48,152 nt of DNA from Atopobium sp034113385. Lineage in GTDB: Bacteria; Actinomycetota; Coriobacteriia; Coriobacteriales; Atopobiaceae. A program made the position numbers and the translations under genes. The DNA lies in the NCBI RefSeq assembly GCF_034113385.1, contig NZ_JAXEXL010000023.1, positions 1-48,152 of the forward strand. Direction: 5' to 3'. The first letter of the stretch is position 1. Each line of letters starts with the position of its first letter. The notes under the pieces were generated by a model. That model was not told where the DNA came from and did no database searches. It was given only the letters and a program-made list of their open reading frames with translations. This document shows positions 34,718 to 43,517 of the stretch, piece after piece.

Positions 34718-36161
34718 GGTGCTCCTCGGTGCTGGTAGTAGGTGTATCTGATGTCACGTGCTTTGTTTTGGTTGTCTCATCTGAATTGTGTGCACTGTTG
34801 TTTGCATCGCGCGACAATCCAATATGAAACGCTGTTGTTCCAAGTTGCTCATTGTACCTGCGAACGACGTCTGCGATAGTGGGACGAACGGAATCTGGGG
34901 GTGTTTCTGCCGTAACATTCACGTTCTTTACACGGGGCACAAGCCTGGTGTACTCAAAAAAGCGGTCATCATCCAAGGCATCAAAGGACGGAAGGATGTT
35001 TCCTTCATTGTCATGAAAGGGCGTCGATTTAAAAATGGCACCTTCATAGGACACAATTTGCCTACCGGTACGCGTCTCAAAGTCATATACAAAAATGCCC
35101 TTAAGCGCTGCGGAAAGAGGAATGGCCAATACCATGCCCAACACACCGCCCAAAGCATTGCCCACAATAATTGCTGTAAGCGACATAATAGGATGCACCT
35201 TAACAGCAGATTGCATGACCAAAGGCGAAACCACATTATCCGTAACGTTTTGTGCAATCACAGACACAATAAGCGAGAAAAGCGCTAAGGCTGGACTGGT
35301 AAACAACGCCAACAACATAGCAAGCCCAGCCGCAATCCACGGACCGATCACAGGAATAAAGTGGAGGACGCCCACGGTAATGCTCATAAGGCCCGCATAG
35401 GGATGACCAATACAGGTAAAGCCAATATAGCTGAGTATGCCGCCAACAAACGAGGTAATAACAATACCGCGCATGTAGCCGCCCATAGAACGACTCATAA
35501 CCGCAAACAGCATAGTCATACCCTCGCGATGTTGAGGGCCAACCAAAATAGCAATTTCACGAATAATAACGGGATAGTCCTTGGCAAGCCAATACGCCAT
35601 GACTAAACCTAAAAACATGGTAAACAAATCTGAAAGCGTGCCCATAATGTTAACGACAATACCACCAGAAAGCTTGCCCGCCATGTCCGTTGCCAAACGG
35701 CTTAAGAGGTCCGAGACTGAGTTTATGCTCGATGATACGATGGCTTGTACATCTGCACCCGCAATGGTTTGATGCTCCTGCATAAACTGGGAAAATACGC
35801 CCTGTAAAGACGTAATATAACTTGGTACACTGCGCAACAGATTAAGCGTTTGCTCAATAAATGGCGGCAACAATAAGGTAAAGACCAGCGCCACAACGCC
35901 CAACATACAAAGCAACGACAAAAATGCTGCAAGACTGCGAGGAACTTTATGATCTTCCAACCAGTTTGTAATGGGGCTGCAGATAAAACCAATAACAACA
36001 CCCCACAGCATAAGCTGAACTGCTGGCCAGACTTTACCCAACACTTGAAGAGCAAAAAACAGCAGTACGATACAGCCAATAGCCGCCCACACCTTAATAA
36101 GCATGCGACGGCTGTATGCTACTTGCTCGCTCTCTTGTTGCTGATTAAAAGACGTGCTCAC
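34704..36161 (-). CDS. AI-2E family transporter
   Basis: A 485-residue membrane protein of the AI-2E/PerM/TqsA family with about eight helices between residues 25 and 375. Typical segments are WGVVIGFICSPITNWLEDHKVPRSLA at the start (in part), YIGFTCIGHPYAGLMSI, HFIPVIGPWIAAGLAM and the final GNALGGVLGMVLAIPLSAALK. The cytoplasmic C-terminus of about 110 residues is hydrophilic and ends Thr/Ser/His-rich. Members have been linked to autoinducer-2 export or Na+/H+ exchange, so substrate is open. It starts 12 bases after the sigma factor stop. Confidence 0.9.
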   Translation of the reverse strand: MSTSFNQQQESEQVAYSRRMLIKVWAAIGCIVLLFFALQVLGKVWPAVQLMLWGVVIGFICSPITNWLEDHKVPRSLAAFLSLLCMLGVVALVFTLLLPPFIEQTLNLLRSVPSYITSLQGVFSQFMQEHQTIAGADVQAIVSSSINSVSDLLSRLATDMAGKLSGGIVVNIMGTLSDLFTMFLGLVMAYWLAKDYPVIIREIAILVGPQHREGMTMLFAVMSRSMGGYMRGIVITSFVGGILSYIGFTCIGHPYAGLMSITVGVLHFIPVIGPWIAAGLAMLLALFTSPALALFSLIVSVIAQNVTDNVVSPLVMQSAVKVHPIMSLTAIIVGNALGGVLGMVLAIPLSAALKGIFVYDFETRTGRQIVSYEGAIFKSTPFHDNEGNILPSFDALDDDRFFEYTRLVPRVKNVNVTAETPPDSVRPTIADVVRRYNEQLGTTAFHIGLSRDANNSAHNSDETTKTKHVTSDTPTTSTEEHHDNV

Positions 36162-36173
36162 CCAGACACCTTC

Positions 36174-36962
36174 CTAGTGCGTTATAGATTCGGGGTCAAT
36201 CTTTTCTTGAATTTTCTTAAGCGTACGACGCAGCAATCTAGAAACCTGTACCTGCGATACACCGAGTTTATCGGCAATTTCTACCTGTGTTAAACCCTCC
36301 ACAAAACGCATGCGAATAACCTCTTGCTCCCGCGGAGAAAAATCACGGATAGTCTCTTCAATAACCATGCGGTCATCTGCAGTAGAAAGCGCCGTATCCT
36401 CGCTGGCGTATTTATCAATAACGGAAGGCGCCTCTTCGTCATCTGACGAACCTCCCTCTAGGGGAACTGAGCTATACGCACTGGAAGACTCCATAGCCTC
36501 CAAAACCTCATCCACAGAAGTATTCAGATATTCAGCAATTTCTTCTACGGAAGGGCTTCGCTGAAGCTGCTCCGTCAAGGTGTCTGTAGCTTGGTTAACT
36601 TTGGCAGAAAGTTCTTGTAGGCGGCGAGGCACACGTACTGACCAGCCTTTATCACGGAAGTGACGCTTAATTTCACCCAAAATGGTAGGCGTAGCAAAGG
36701 TAGTAAACTCCAAACCGCGTTCAATATCAAAGCGATCAATTGCCTTGATAAGGCCTACGGTGCCAACTTGAATGAGGTCATCCAAAGGCTCGCCACGATT
36801 TTTAAACTTAGCAGCTAAGAAGCGCACTAAATTAAGGTGATTAACAATGAGTTGCTCTCGAGCCTCCTCATCGCCCTTCTCTTTATAGTTACGAAAAAGC
36901 TCGTGAGTGCGCTGCTTATCCCACGCGAGCTTGCCCGAAGAACGTCGTGTACTAGTTGGCAT
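36174..36962 (-). CDS. SigB/SigF-type RNA polymerase sigma factor
   Basis: A 262-residue group 3 sigma factor with regions 2, 3 and 4. Region 2 has NHLNLVRFLAAKF, DDLIQVGTVGLIKAIDRFD and FTTFATPTILGEIKRHFRD followed by WSVRVPRRLQEL; region 3 has QRSPSVEEIAEYL; region 4 has FSPREQEVIRMRF and TQVEIADKLGVSQVQVSRLLRR. This matches stress or sporulation sigma factors of the SigB/F/G kind. An RsbW-like gene lies just upstream and overlaps it, supporting anti-sigma control. I chose the ATG at 36962 with GGATGG upstream; an ATG at 36971 or a TTG at 36977 are alternatives. Confidence 0.9.
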   Translation of the reverse strand: MPTSTRRSSGKLAWDKQRTHELFRNYKEKGDEEAREQLIVNHLNLVRFLAAKFKNRGEPLDDLIQVGTVGLIKAIDRFDIERGLEFTTFATPTILGEIKRHFRDKGWSVRVPRRLQELSAKVNQATDTLTEQLQRSPSVEEIAEYLNTSVDEVLEAMESSSAYSSVPLEGGSSDDEEAPSVIDKYASEDTALSTADDRMVIEETIRDFSPREQEVIRMRFVEGLTQVEIADKLGVSQVQVSRLLRRTLKKIQEKIDPESITH

Positions 36963-37323
36963 TTGCACCATCCGCAAACTTTACCAAGCGAAGCGTCTTG
37001 CTCGCATGATCAGCATCATACTCATCACAAATAGCAGAAAGGAGCAGGTTGGCATATTGCAACGCATCATCATCAGCTGAGATAGTGTCACCCAAGGTAA
37101 AGGTCATGACAATGCTCGACTCATGTAGTTCAAACACAATGTCACACACAGCAGGCTTGGTTGCACAGGCATATACAAAACCTTCTTCTGCTGCCATACG
37201 CAAGTCTTCTACGTCATCCACGTCCATATTGCTCACTACGGCTAAATTAGCAGCCATCATGCGCACTGAACGAGCAAATAACGGCTGAGCAGGAACACTC
37301 AATGAAACAACTTGTTGGGACAT
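36952..37323 (-). CDS. RsbW/SpoIIAB-like anti-sigma protein, reduced
   Basis: A 123-residue protein resembling the N-terminal two thirds of HATPase-fold anti-sigma kinases: SLSVPAQPLFARSVRMMAANLA, then DVEDLRMAAEEGF aligning with the helix that carries the N box. The N-box asparagine is not seen (EEGFVYACA), no DxGxG box follows, and there is no GLGL loop, so ATP binding and kinase action are doubtful. The partner assignment rests on position: it overlaps the sigma gene by 11 bases. AAAGGAGA precedes the ATG at 37323. Confidence 0.6.
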   Translation of the reverse strand: MSQQVVSLSVPAQPLFARSVRMMAANLAVVSNMDVDDVEDLRMAAEEGFVYACATKPAVCDIVFELHESSIVMTFTLGDTISADDDALQYANLLLSAICDEYDADHASKTLRLVKFADGANAN

Positions 37324-37382
37324 ATCTCTCCTTTTACGTACCAATAGTGAGCCTGCCGAGTAACCCGACATGGCAGCACGGC

Positions 37383-38036
37383 TTAGTTAGTATCATCCTC
37401 TGAATCAGAATCTGTCTGAGCTGTATTAGTAGACTGAGTGACTGCGTCTGGATACGTAAAGTACACAGTCTTTGTGTGCTTACGAGGTTTTGCACTGTCT
37501 TGATGTGCTGCAGCTGTGTTGCTGTATTCATCAGATGTACCAGAGCTCTGAGCTTCATCATCCGTATTACGAACAGCATCCTGCAATGCAGCCGCTGCCT
37601 CTGAAACAGAAAAACCTAGCTTTGAGCTAACGGTTTTGCTCGCCGTAGTGGTGAGCTTGCCTACAATACCAGCTACGCTATCTGCTGCACCAGCAGTAAC
37701 TTTGCTTACTGCGCTAGAAAGGTTTGCACCTGTAGACGTAACAGTAGACACATCCGATAAGATGTCATCTACACGAATCAAATCAACCGTAATAGCATCT
37801 ACTGCTACCGAGGTCTTCTCTAAAAGCGGCTCAAGCTGCTTAGAAGACTGCTGCAACTCATCCACCACACCATCCAGTTTTTGCACGACTGGTTTAACTT
37901 CTGCCACGGTATCATTAACGGTATTGGTAAGCTCTGCCAAGGACTTGCGCGAAGAGCGCAAGGTCAACGCAAGCTCGATAGCTGCCCAAATACCAGCTAT
38001 TACCAAAACAATAAGTGCAATCTCCATTGGTGACAT
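37383..38036 (-). CDS. DUF948-type membrane-anchored coiled-coil protein
   Basis: A 217-residue protein with one N-terminal membrane helix (about 4-24), then a long amphipathic coiled-coil stretch (about 28-115) with the TVNDTVAEVKPVVQKLDGVVDELQ pattern (in part) of DUF948/YtxG-like general stress proteins. A Ser/Thr/Asp-rich tail with basic KPRKHTKTVYF near the end follows. Function is unknown. It precedes the anti-sigma/sigma pair by 59 bases, so it could be a stress-response partner. Several such proteins in Firmicutes belong to the SigB regulon. Confidence 0.7.
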   Translation of the reverse strand: MSPMEIALIVLVIAGIWAAIELALTLRSSRKSLAELTNTVNDTVAEVKPVVQKLDGVVDELQQSSKQLEPLLEKTSVAVDAITVDLIRVDDILSDVSTVTSTGANLSSAVSKVTAGAADSVAGIVGKLTTTASKTVSSKLGFSVSEAAAALQDAVRNTDDEAQSSGTSDEYSNTAAAHQDSAKPRKHTKTVYFTYPDAVTQSTNTAQTDSDSEDDTN

Positions 38037-38096
38037 CGCGTCAACCTTCCCTTACGTCATGACATCCGTTTAATTCTACCCTTTTGAACCACATGG

Positions 38097-39428
38097 CTAC
38101 ACGTCCATATGATCACGATTTGCCGCTTCATAACGCCATGCTTCCCAGCCCCGCTCAGACGGCGTAAAAAATACACCCCTAGAAAGCCCGTCAGGCAAAT
38201 ACTGCTGAGAAACCCATCCCTTTGCACTATCATGCGGATACAAATAGTCTTGGTACTTCTCTGCCCCCGGTCGATGACGATCGCGCAAATGCGATGGCAC
38301 TTCTCGTAAAGGACCGGTATGAATCTCTGTCATAGCAGCATTAAGACCAGCATAACTGGCGTTTGATTTTGGAGCCAAAGCATTGTACACCGCTGCCTGC
38401 GCCAAATTGATGCGACATTCTGGATAGCCAATAACCTCGGTTGCTTTAAAGGCAGCCTCTGCCACCAGCAACGCCTGAGGGTCTGCATTGCCAATATCCT
38501 CAGAAGCTGCAATCATAATGCGACGTGCAATAAACTTGGGATCTTCACCTGCATCAATCATGCGCGCAAGCCAGTACAAGGTAGCATCAGGATCTGAGCC
38601 GCGCATAGATTTAATAAACGCAGAAATAATGTCATAGTGCATATCACCAGACTTGTCATACGGCAGACCGCGGTGTGGCGTAGCATCAACAACGTGCTTT
38701 TGTGTAATGACAAGCTGGTCTGTAGAGCCCGCAGACTCATCAGACGTAAGCGGTGTTGCAAGCTGACTGGCTAACTCTAAGGTGGTCAAAGCGCAGCGTG
38801 CATCTCCGCCAGACAGAAGTACAATTTCTGCCCGTGCCTCATCTGTGAGTGTAAACGCACCATCCAGCCCGTGAGCAGACGTAAGAGCTCGGTTGATAAT
38901 AGCGCTGATGTCCTCGTCAGAAAGGGCTGTTAGTTCCACCACGCGCGAACGCGAGATGAGTGCCTGATTAACTTCAAAGTAGGGATTTTCTGTTGTGGCA
39001 CCGATGAGCACAACGGTGCGGTCTTCTACAGCATGAAGCAACGCATCTTGCTGAGAGCGATTAAAGCGATGAATCTCGTCCACAAACAAAATGGTCCTGC
39101 GGCCAGCAGTAAGCAGGCGCGATTCTGCTCCTTCAATTTCTCGACGTACGTCCTTAACGGTACCCGTAATAGCAGAGACCTCTACAAACTCAGCGTTAGT
39201 AGAGTTTGCAATAATGCGCGCTAAAGTTGTTTTACCGGTACCTGCTGGTCCATACAAAATAATAGAAGACACGACGTCATGTTCTATGGCACGACGCAGC
39301 CATGAGTTGGGACCAACTGCCGCCGTTTGGCCAGCAAATTCATCCAAGGTAGTAGGCCGCATTCTGACTGCCATCGGAGCATTATTAATTTTAATACTGC
39401 GCTGAGCGCTGCTAAACAAAGTATCCAT
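38097..39428 (-). CDS. rarA: Replication-associated recombination protein A (RarA/MgsA)
   Basis: A 443-residue AAA+ ATPase of the RarA/WRNIP1 family. It begins with the family segment MRPTTLDEFAGQ; Walker A is ILYGPAGTGKTTLARI, Walker B is TILFVDEIHRFNRSQQDALL, sensor 1 is LIGATTENPYFEVN and arginine-finger region ISRSRVVEL. The C-terminal tetramerisation part has AFIKSMRGSDPDATLYWLARM and EDIGNADPQALL. It acts at stalled replication forks. It is the first gene of the long minus-strand run, divergent from the next gene. Confidence 0.95.
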   Translation of the reverse strand: MDTLFSSAQRSIKINNAPMAVRMRPTTLDEFAGQTAAVGPNSWLRRAIEHDVVSSIILYGPAGTGKTTLARIIANSTNAEFVEVSAITGTVKDVRREIEGAESRLLTAGRRTILFVDEIHRFNRSQQDALLHAVEDRTVVLIGATTENPYFEVNQALISRSRVVELTALSDEDISAIINRALTSAHGLDGAFTLTDEARAEIVLLSGGDARCALTTLELASQLATPLTSDESAGSTDQLVITQKHVVDATPHRGLPYDKSGDMHYDIISAFIKSMRGSDPDATLYWLARMIDAGEDPKFIARRIMIAASEDIGNADPQALLVAEAAFKATEVIGYPECRINLAQAAVYNALAPKSNASYAGLNAAMTEIHTGPLREVPSHLRDRHRPGAEKYQDYLYPHDSAKGWVSQQYLPDGLSRGVFFTPSERGWEAWRYEAANRDHMDV

Positions 39429-39620
39429 GGTTTCATTTTAGCGCAGCAAAACAATGGTTTTCTCACCAGCTACCATACGCGATAGTTTTACGTAATAACT
39501 ATAAGAAGTCGTTAACTTACGGTATTTTTCGCACATTGAGCTACGTTTTACCCTATGATTGAAGTTTCGCACACGACAAAAGCGACGGCGCATTAAAGGT
39601 ACAAGCAGAAGGGAGTGGCA

Positions 39621-40364
39621 TTGGATACCGCATACAACTCGGCACCTCTTATTGGCATCACATCTCGTCCAGGTGAAGATGGACATACCTGGATAAATCA
39701 GAGATATGCAGATTGTATTATTGCCGCAGGTGGTATTCCTGTTGTACTTCCCTTAGCGCCCCAAGGTCCCGCTATGGTTTCTCGCCTGCTTGACCTCGTA
39801 GATGGCCTGTTGCTCACTGGTGGTGGAGACATTGCTGCTGAGTCCTTTAATGGCAAGGTATACGAGCCGTACGCTACGGCAGAAATCTTTTTTACAGACC
39901 CTATCCGTGACAACATGGAAGAAGCTCTGTGTGCAGAGGCATGGGAGCGTAACCTTCCCACCTTGGCAATCTGCCGTGGTATGCAACTGCTTAATATTTC
40001 TCGCGGTGGTCGTATGGTGCGTGATGTTTCTGAGCAGCCAAATATTGTGGCCAGTTCCCAAACACATGTTGCTCCCCCTTTTGACATGCCATGCCATACG
40101 GTTGATTTGGATGCAAACAGCAAACTGGCCCATATTTATAGCTCAACGCTGCTGGGAGTAAACTCCTATCACCATCAGGCAATTAGCACGCCTGGTAAGG
40201 GCGTGAGTTTTGTAGGATGGGCAACTGATGGCACGCCAGAAGCATTGGAATGTGCCGAGAAGGACTTTGTAGTTGGTGTGCAATGGCATCCAGAGATTTT
40301 GGGAACACAACCAGAACTGTTTGAAGCTTTTATTACCGCTGCAACTAACTATAAGAAAAAGTAA
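39621..40364 (+). CDS. Gamma-glutamyl-gamma-aminobutyrate hydrolase family protein (C26)
   Basis: A 247-residue class I glutamine-amidotransferase-like hydrolase. The catalytic Cys lies in LAICRGMQLLNI and His-Glu in VGVQWHPEIL; LLTGGGDIAAE and GVNSYHHQAI match the PuuD/C26 family. It likely hydrolyses a gamma-glutamyl amide, but the substrate is unknown. I chose TTG at 39621 because AGAAGGGAG sits five bases before it; the GTG at 39615 lies inside that site. The divergent 190-base gap with rarA should hold promoters for both, but none is convincing. Confidence 0.85.
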   Translation: MDTAYNSAPLIGITSRPGEDGHTWINQRYADCIIAAGGIPVVLPLAPQGPAMVSRLLDLVDGLLLTGGGDIAAESFNGKVYEPYATAEIFFTDPIRDNMEEALCAEAWERNLPTLAICRGMQLLNISRGGRMVRDVSEQPNIVASSQTHVAPPFDMPCHTVDLDANSKLAHIYSSTLLGVNSYHHQAISTPGKGVSFVGWATDGTPEALECAEKDFVVGVQWHPEILGTQPELFEAFITAATNYKKK

Positions 40365-40376
40365 CCCTCATTTTGC

Positions 40377-40386
40377 AGACATGTCT
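40377..40386. repeat. 10-bp palindrome upstream of the OPT transporter
   Basis: AGACATGTCT is a perfect palindrome in the 100-base gap between the C26 hydrolase and the OPT transporter. It may be a regulator site for the transporter, or chance. Confidence 0.2.
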
Positions 40387-40464
40387 TATCGTCACAGTCG
40401 TTTTCTTACAGGTACACACATCTTTTATCTTGCATAGGTAGCAAGGTATACCGAAAGGCACTTC

Positions 40465-42156
40465 ATGCATTCCAGCAATTCACAAAGCACAGCACTGACC
40501 GTTCGCGCATTAGTCATTGGAGCACTTGGATCTTCAGTTCTTACGGCAAGCTCCTTGTTTATTGCCCTGCGCATGGGCATGCTTCCTTGGCCCATCTCTT
40601 TTGCAGCTATCGCTAGTGTGTTAGCACTTAAATTGTTTAAGTCCCATAACCTTCATGAGGCAAATGTTATGCACGCAGCCATGAGTGCTGGTTCCATGAT
40701 TGCAGGTGGTCTTGCCTTTACCATCCCCGGTTTGTGGATTATGGGCTTAGGGCAAGATTTGACCATCTACGAAGTACTTATCGCCGCATTTGCTGGAACT
40801 CTTATTGGTCTGATTGCTTGTGCCGCTTTCCAGCCATATTTTATTCGCGAGAAACAATTGGCTTACCCCATTGGTACTGCTGCGGCAGACACCCTCACTG
40901 CTGTAGGAAATAACGGCGCACAAGATGCGCCTGCCCTGTTTTGGGGACTCGGCCTATCTGGCGCCTATGCAGCCGTGCGTGACGTCTTGCATCTTATCCC
41001 TAGCGTTTTGTTTGCATCCAATGCAATTCCTGGTGTGGCACTGGGCATGTACAACTCTCCTATGAGTATTGCCATAGGCTTTGCCGTAGGTGTGGTTCCT
41101 ACAGCTGTTTGGTTTATTGGCGCTGTTCTTGGCCATTTGGGCATTGTTGGCATGCTTCCTGCAGCTGGCATTATTGAAACAGCCACTGCTTTGGATATCC
41201 GCATAAGCTTAGGTCTTGGCCTTATGCTCGGTTCTGGTGCAGGCACTATTGCTGCCTCTGTCCTTCGTAATAAAAAAATGAGCAAGGACGACGCTATGGC
41301 TCCCAAGGATGCATCTAGTCCCACTGTAGCTACAACAGCAGATACCTCTGTTGCCTCCAACACCAATAATCCTGACGAGCAATCCAGGCGCCTTAGTACA
41401 AACCTCCGCATTATTGCACTTGTTTGTGCCATCGTAGTAGCGCTTATTTGTGCGGTATGCAAACTGAGCATTCTGAGCTCTACGGTTGTTGTTCTTGCAA
41501 CCTGGTTTTGCATCTACCTATCTGCCTGGCTTACCGGCACCACCGGCATTAACCCCATGGAAGTCTTTGGCATGCTCGTTCTTTTACTGGTTCAAGCCCT
41601 GTTTAGAATCACCAGTATGAAGCTTCTCTTTTTGATTGCTGCTATGGTTGCTGTTGCCTGCGGCATTGGCGGTGATGTTATGAACGACCTTAAGGCGGGC
41701 GATCGTCTTAACACCAACCCTCAAGAACAAATGATTGGCATGATTGTTGGAGCATTTGTTGGTGTACTTGTGTCCTCTTTGCTGCTTATGGGCATGTACC
41801 AGGTATATGGTGGCAATGCGTTTGGTCCTCAGGGTACCTTTGTTGCAGTACAAGCCGCTAACGTTGCGGCAATGGCTGGTGGCATTTCCCACATTCCCGC
41901 CTTTATGGCTGGCCTTGCCCTAGGAGGCATTTTGGCTGCCGGTGGGCTTCCTGTTATGACGCTTGGCTTAGGCGTTTATCTGCCCTTCTTTATGTCTTGT
42001 GGCGCCGCACTTGGTGCAGCCATCAAGCTTATTTTGGATAAGACAAACAAGCTACACGGTTCTAGGGCAGACAGTATAGTTTCTGGCATCTTAGGCGGAG
42101 AAAGCCTTGTAGGAGTACTCATTGCCCTTTTTGCGCTTTTCTCATTCATACGTTAA
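40465..42156 (+). CDS. OPT family oligopeptide transporter
   Basis: A 563-residue polytopic membrane protein with roughly 14 hydrophobic helices. It has OPT/YSL-family features: LTVRALVIGALGSSVLTASSLFIALRMG (in part) at the N-terminus, NVMHAAMSAGSMIAGGLAFTIPGLWI (in part), YPIGTAAADTL, and the GLYLPFF-like LGVYLPFFMSCGAALG near the end. A hydrophilic loop with a Lys/Asp-rich then Ser/Thr/Ala-rich stretch sits at about residues 268-310. It likely takes up peptides or metal chelates with protons. GAAAGG precedes the ATG. The gene upstream hydrolyses gamma-glutamyl bonds, so peptide use is a reasonable joint role. Confidence 0.85.
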   Translation: MHSSNSQSTALTVRALVIGALGSSVLTASSLFIALRMGMLPWPISFAAIASVLALKLFKSHNLHEANVMHAAMSAGSMIAGGLAFTIPGLWIMGLGQDLTIYEVLIAAFAGTLIGLIACAAFQPYFIREKQLAYPIGTAAADTLTAVGNNGAQDAPALFWGLGLSGAYAAVRDVLHLIPSVLFASNAIPGVALGMYNSPMSIAIGFAVGVVPTAVWFIGAVLGHLGIVGMLPAAGIIETATALDIRISLGLGLMLGSGAGTIAASVLRNKKMSKDDAMAPKDASSPTVATTADTSVASNTNNPDEQSRRLSTNLRIIALVCAIVVALICAVCKLSILSSTVVVLATWFCIYLSAWLTGTTGINPMEVFGMLVLLLVQALFRITSMKLLFLIAAMVAVACGIGGDVMNDLKAGDRLNTNPQEQMIGMIVGAFVGVLVSSLLLMGMYQVYGGNAFGPQGTFVAVQAANVAAMAGGISHIPAFMAGLALGGILAAGGLPVMTLGLGVYLPFFMSCGAALGAAIKLILDKTNKLHGSRADSIVSGILGGESLVGVLIALFALFSFIR

Positions 42157-42226
42157 GTGCAGCAGTTAGGTTCATCTGAAATGCCGCATACCAAAGGGTG
42201 CGTAGCGCTCATAGAGCACAGCAAGC

Positions 42227-43462
42227 CTATGCAAAGTAACTATACTGCGGGAAAAACAGTGCTGTAGAAGGATCTATGTGCTGGCAAAGCGCGGCAAAGT
42301 AATCATCCGTCATAGCAGAAATGTAATCTACTACCGTCAAATCAAAATCCTGCCGCCAATCATAGTGCTTGCCATAGTAAGAAAGCGAACGCTTAAGCGG
42401 CAAAATATGATGAGTAAAAATGGGCGTAGTTACGTCACCAGACTGCATCCATTCAAGGCAGGTGGCATATACCATGGCAAACATTTGAGCAATGTTTTGA
42501 GAAAAATCCTCTGCTACCTCACTTGCCAAATAAATCTTTTGGTAGTTTTCACGCTTAGCACGACGCAGCTCTTCAAAACTTTCCTCGCTCATAGCAATGC
42601 GAGAAGATCCAAGGCTATGAGACACAATATCTGTTGTAAACGCGGACAACGCCCATGCATTGTAGGCGCCTCCCATACCATCATCAAAGGTTTTCTCAGT
42701 AGCAATACCTGCACGAATGGCATCCTGACGATCTTTGCCAAGATACGCAATGATGTCCGAAATGCGCACTACGCAGCCTTCAAGCGTCATAGGGCGCAGG
42801 TGTCCAATAATATTATGTGCATCATCCCAGCAACTCTGAACCGTGGCATCAAACTCTGCAAAGTTTGACAGCGTGCTTAATTCAAGCACTTGCTGCTCAA
42901 ACTCACCGTTATGGCAAAGAGCGCCATCAAGCATTTGCAGGCTAAGATTGCGGCCATACAACGTATCTAGCACACGCACACTCATAACATTGTGGAAGAA
43001 ATACTTGGTTGTGCGCGCATGATATTCCTCATTAAGAAAGCGCTCCCCTGCATGACCAAAGGGCGTGTGACCAATATCATGACCAAGCGCAATTGCCTCA
43101 ATCAGGTCTTCATTAAGACCTAAAGCACGACCAATGTTGCGCGCAACACGAGCTACCAGCTGTACATGCAAGCCACGACGTGTAAGGTCATCATGCTCTC
43201 TAAACGAGAATACCTGCGTTTTGCCAGCTAGACGGTTATACGCCTGCAAATGCATGATTTTTTCTGTATCGCGAACAAACGATGAACGCATCACGGAAGC
43301 CGAGTCACGATCCGTTTGCTCACGACGAATAACGTCCTCATTGTTGCAGCGGTACGAGTTAACCAATGCGCCTGTTTGGTACTGCTGTACCAGTGCAGCA
43401 TCAGCCGCAGAAAGCTCCAGCTTTAGGTGTGGAGCAAGGGGGTTATGTTGCGTTGTTTTCAT
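42227..43462 (-). CDS. dgt: Deoxyguanosinetriphosphate triphosphohydrolase-like protein
   Basis: A 411-residue HD-domain protein of the dGTPase family. Signature parts are DTEKIMHLQAYNRLAGKTQVFSF (in part), RRGLHVQLVARVARNIGRALGL (in part) and the metal-binding IALGHDIGHTPFGHAGE; a later Asp lies in VVRISDIIAYLGKD. It removes triphosphate from dNTPs, lowering the dNTP pool. The frame extends 13 codons upstream but GAAAGG precedes the ATG at 43462. It converges with the OPT gene across 70 bases in which no strong terminator is seen. Confidence 0.9.
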   Translation of the reverse strand: MKTTQHNPLAPHLKLELSAADAALVQQYQTGALVNSYRCNNEDVIRREQTDRDSASVMRSSFVRDTEKIMHLQAYNRLAGKTQVFSFREHDDLTRRGLHVQLVARVARNIGRALGLNEDLIEAIALGHDIGHTPFGHAGERFLNEEYHARTTKYFFHNVMSVRVLDTLYGRNLSLQMLDGALCHNGEFEQQVLELSTLSNFAEFDATVQSCWDDAHNIIGHLRPMTLEGCVVRISDIIAYLGKDRQDAIRAGIATEKTFDDGMGGAYNAWALSAFTTDIVSHSLGSSRIAMSEESFEELRRAKRENYQKIYLASEVAEDFSQNIAQMFAMVYATCLEWMQSGDVTTPIFTHHILPLKRSLSYYGKHYDWRQDFDLTVVDYISAMTDDYFAALCQHIDPSTALFFPQYSYFA

Positions 43463-43517
43463 ACTAAGCCTTTCGTCTGATTGTATGCACCCAGCATACA
43501 ATGGCGCTCAGACACAA

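Noticed and set aside
34718..34790. T-box riboswitch before alaS
   Set aside because: The sequence upstream of alaS is the coding end of the AI-2E permease gene; there is no leader space.
42157..42226. Bidirectional terminator between the OPT transporter and dgt
   Set aside because: Only a 4-bp stem (GCTC/GAGC) without a T-run is visible, too weak to call.
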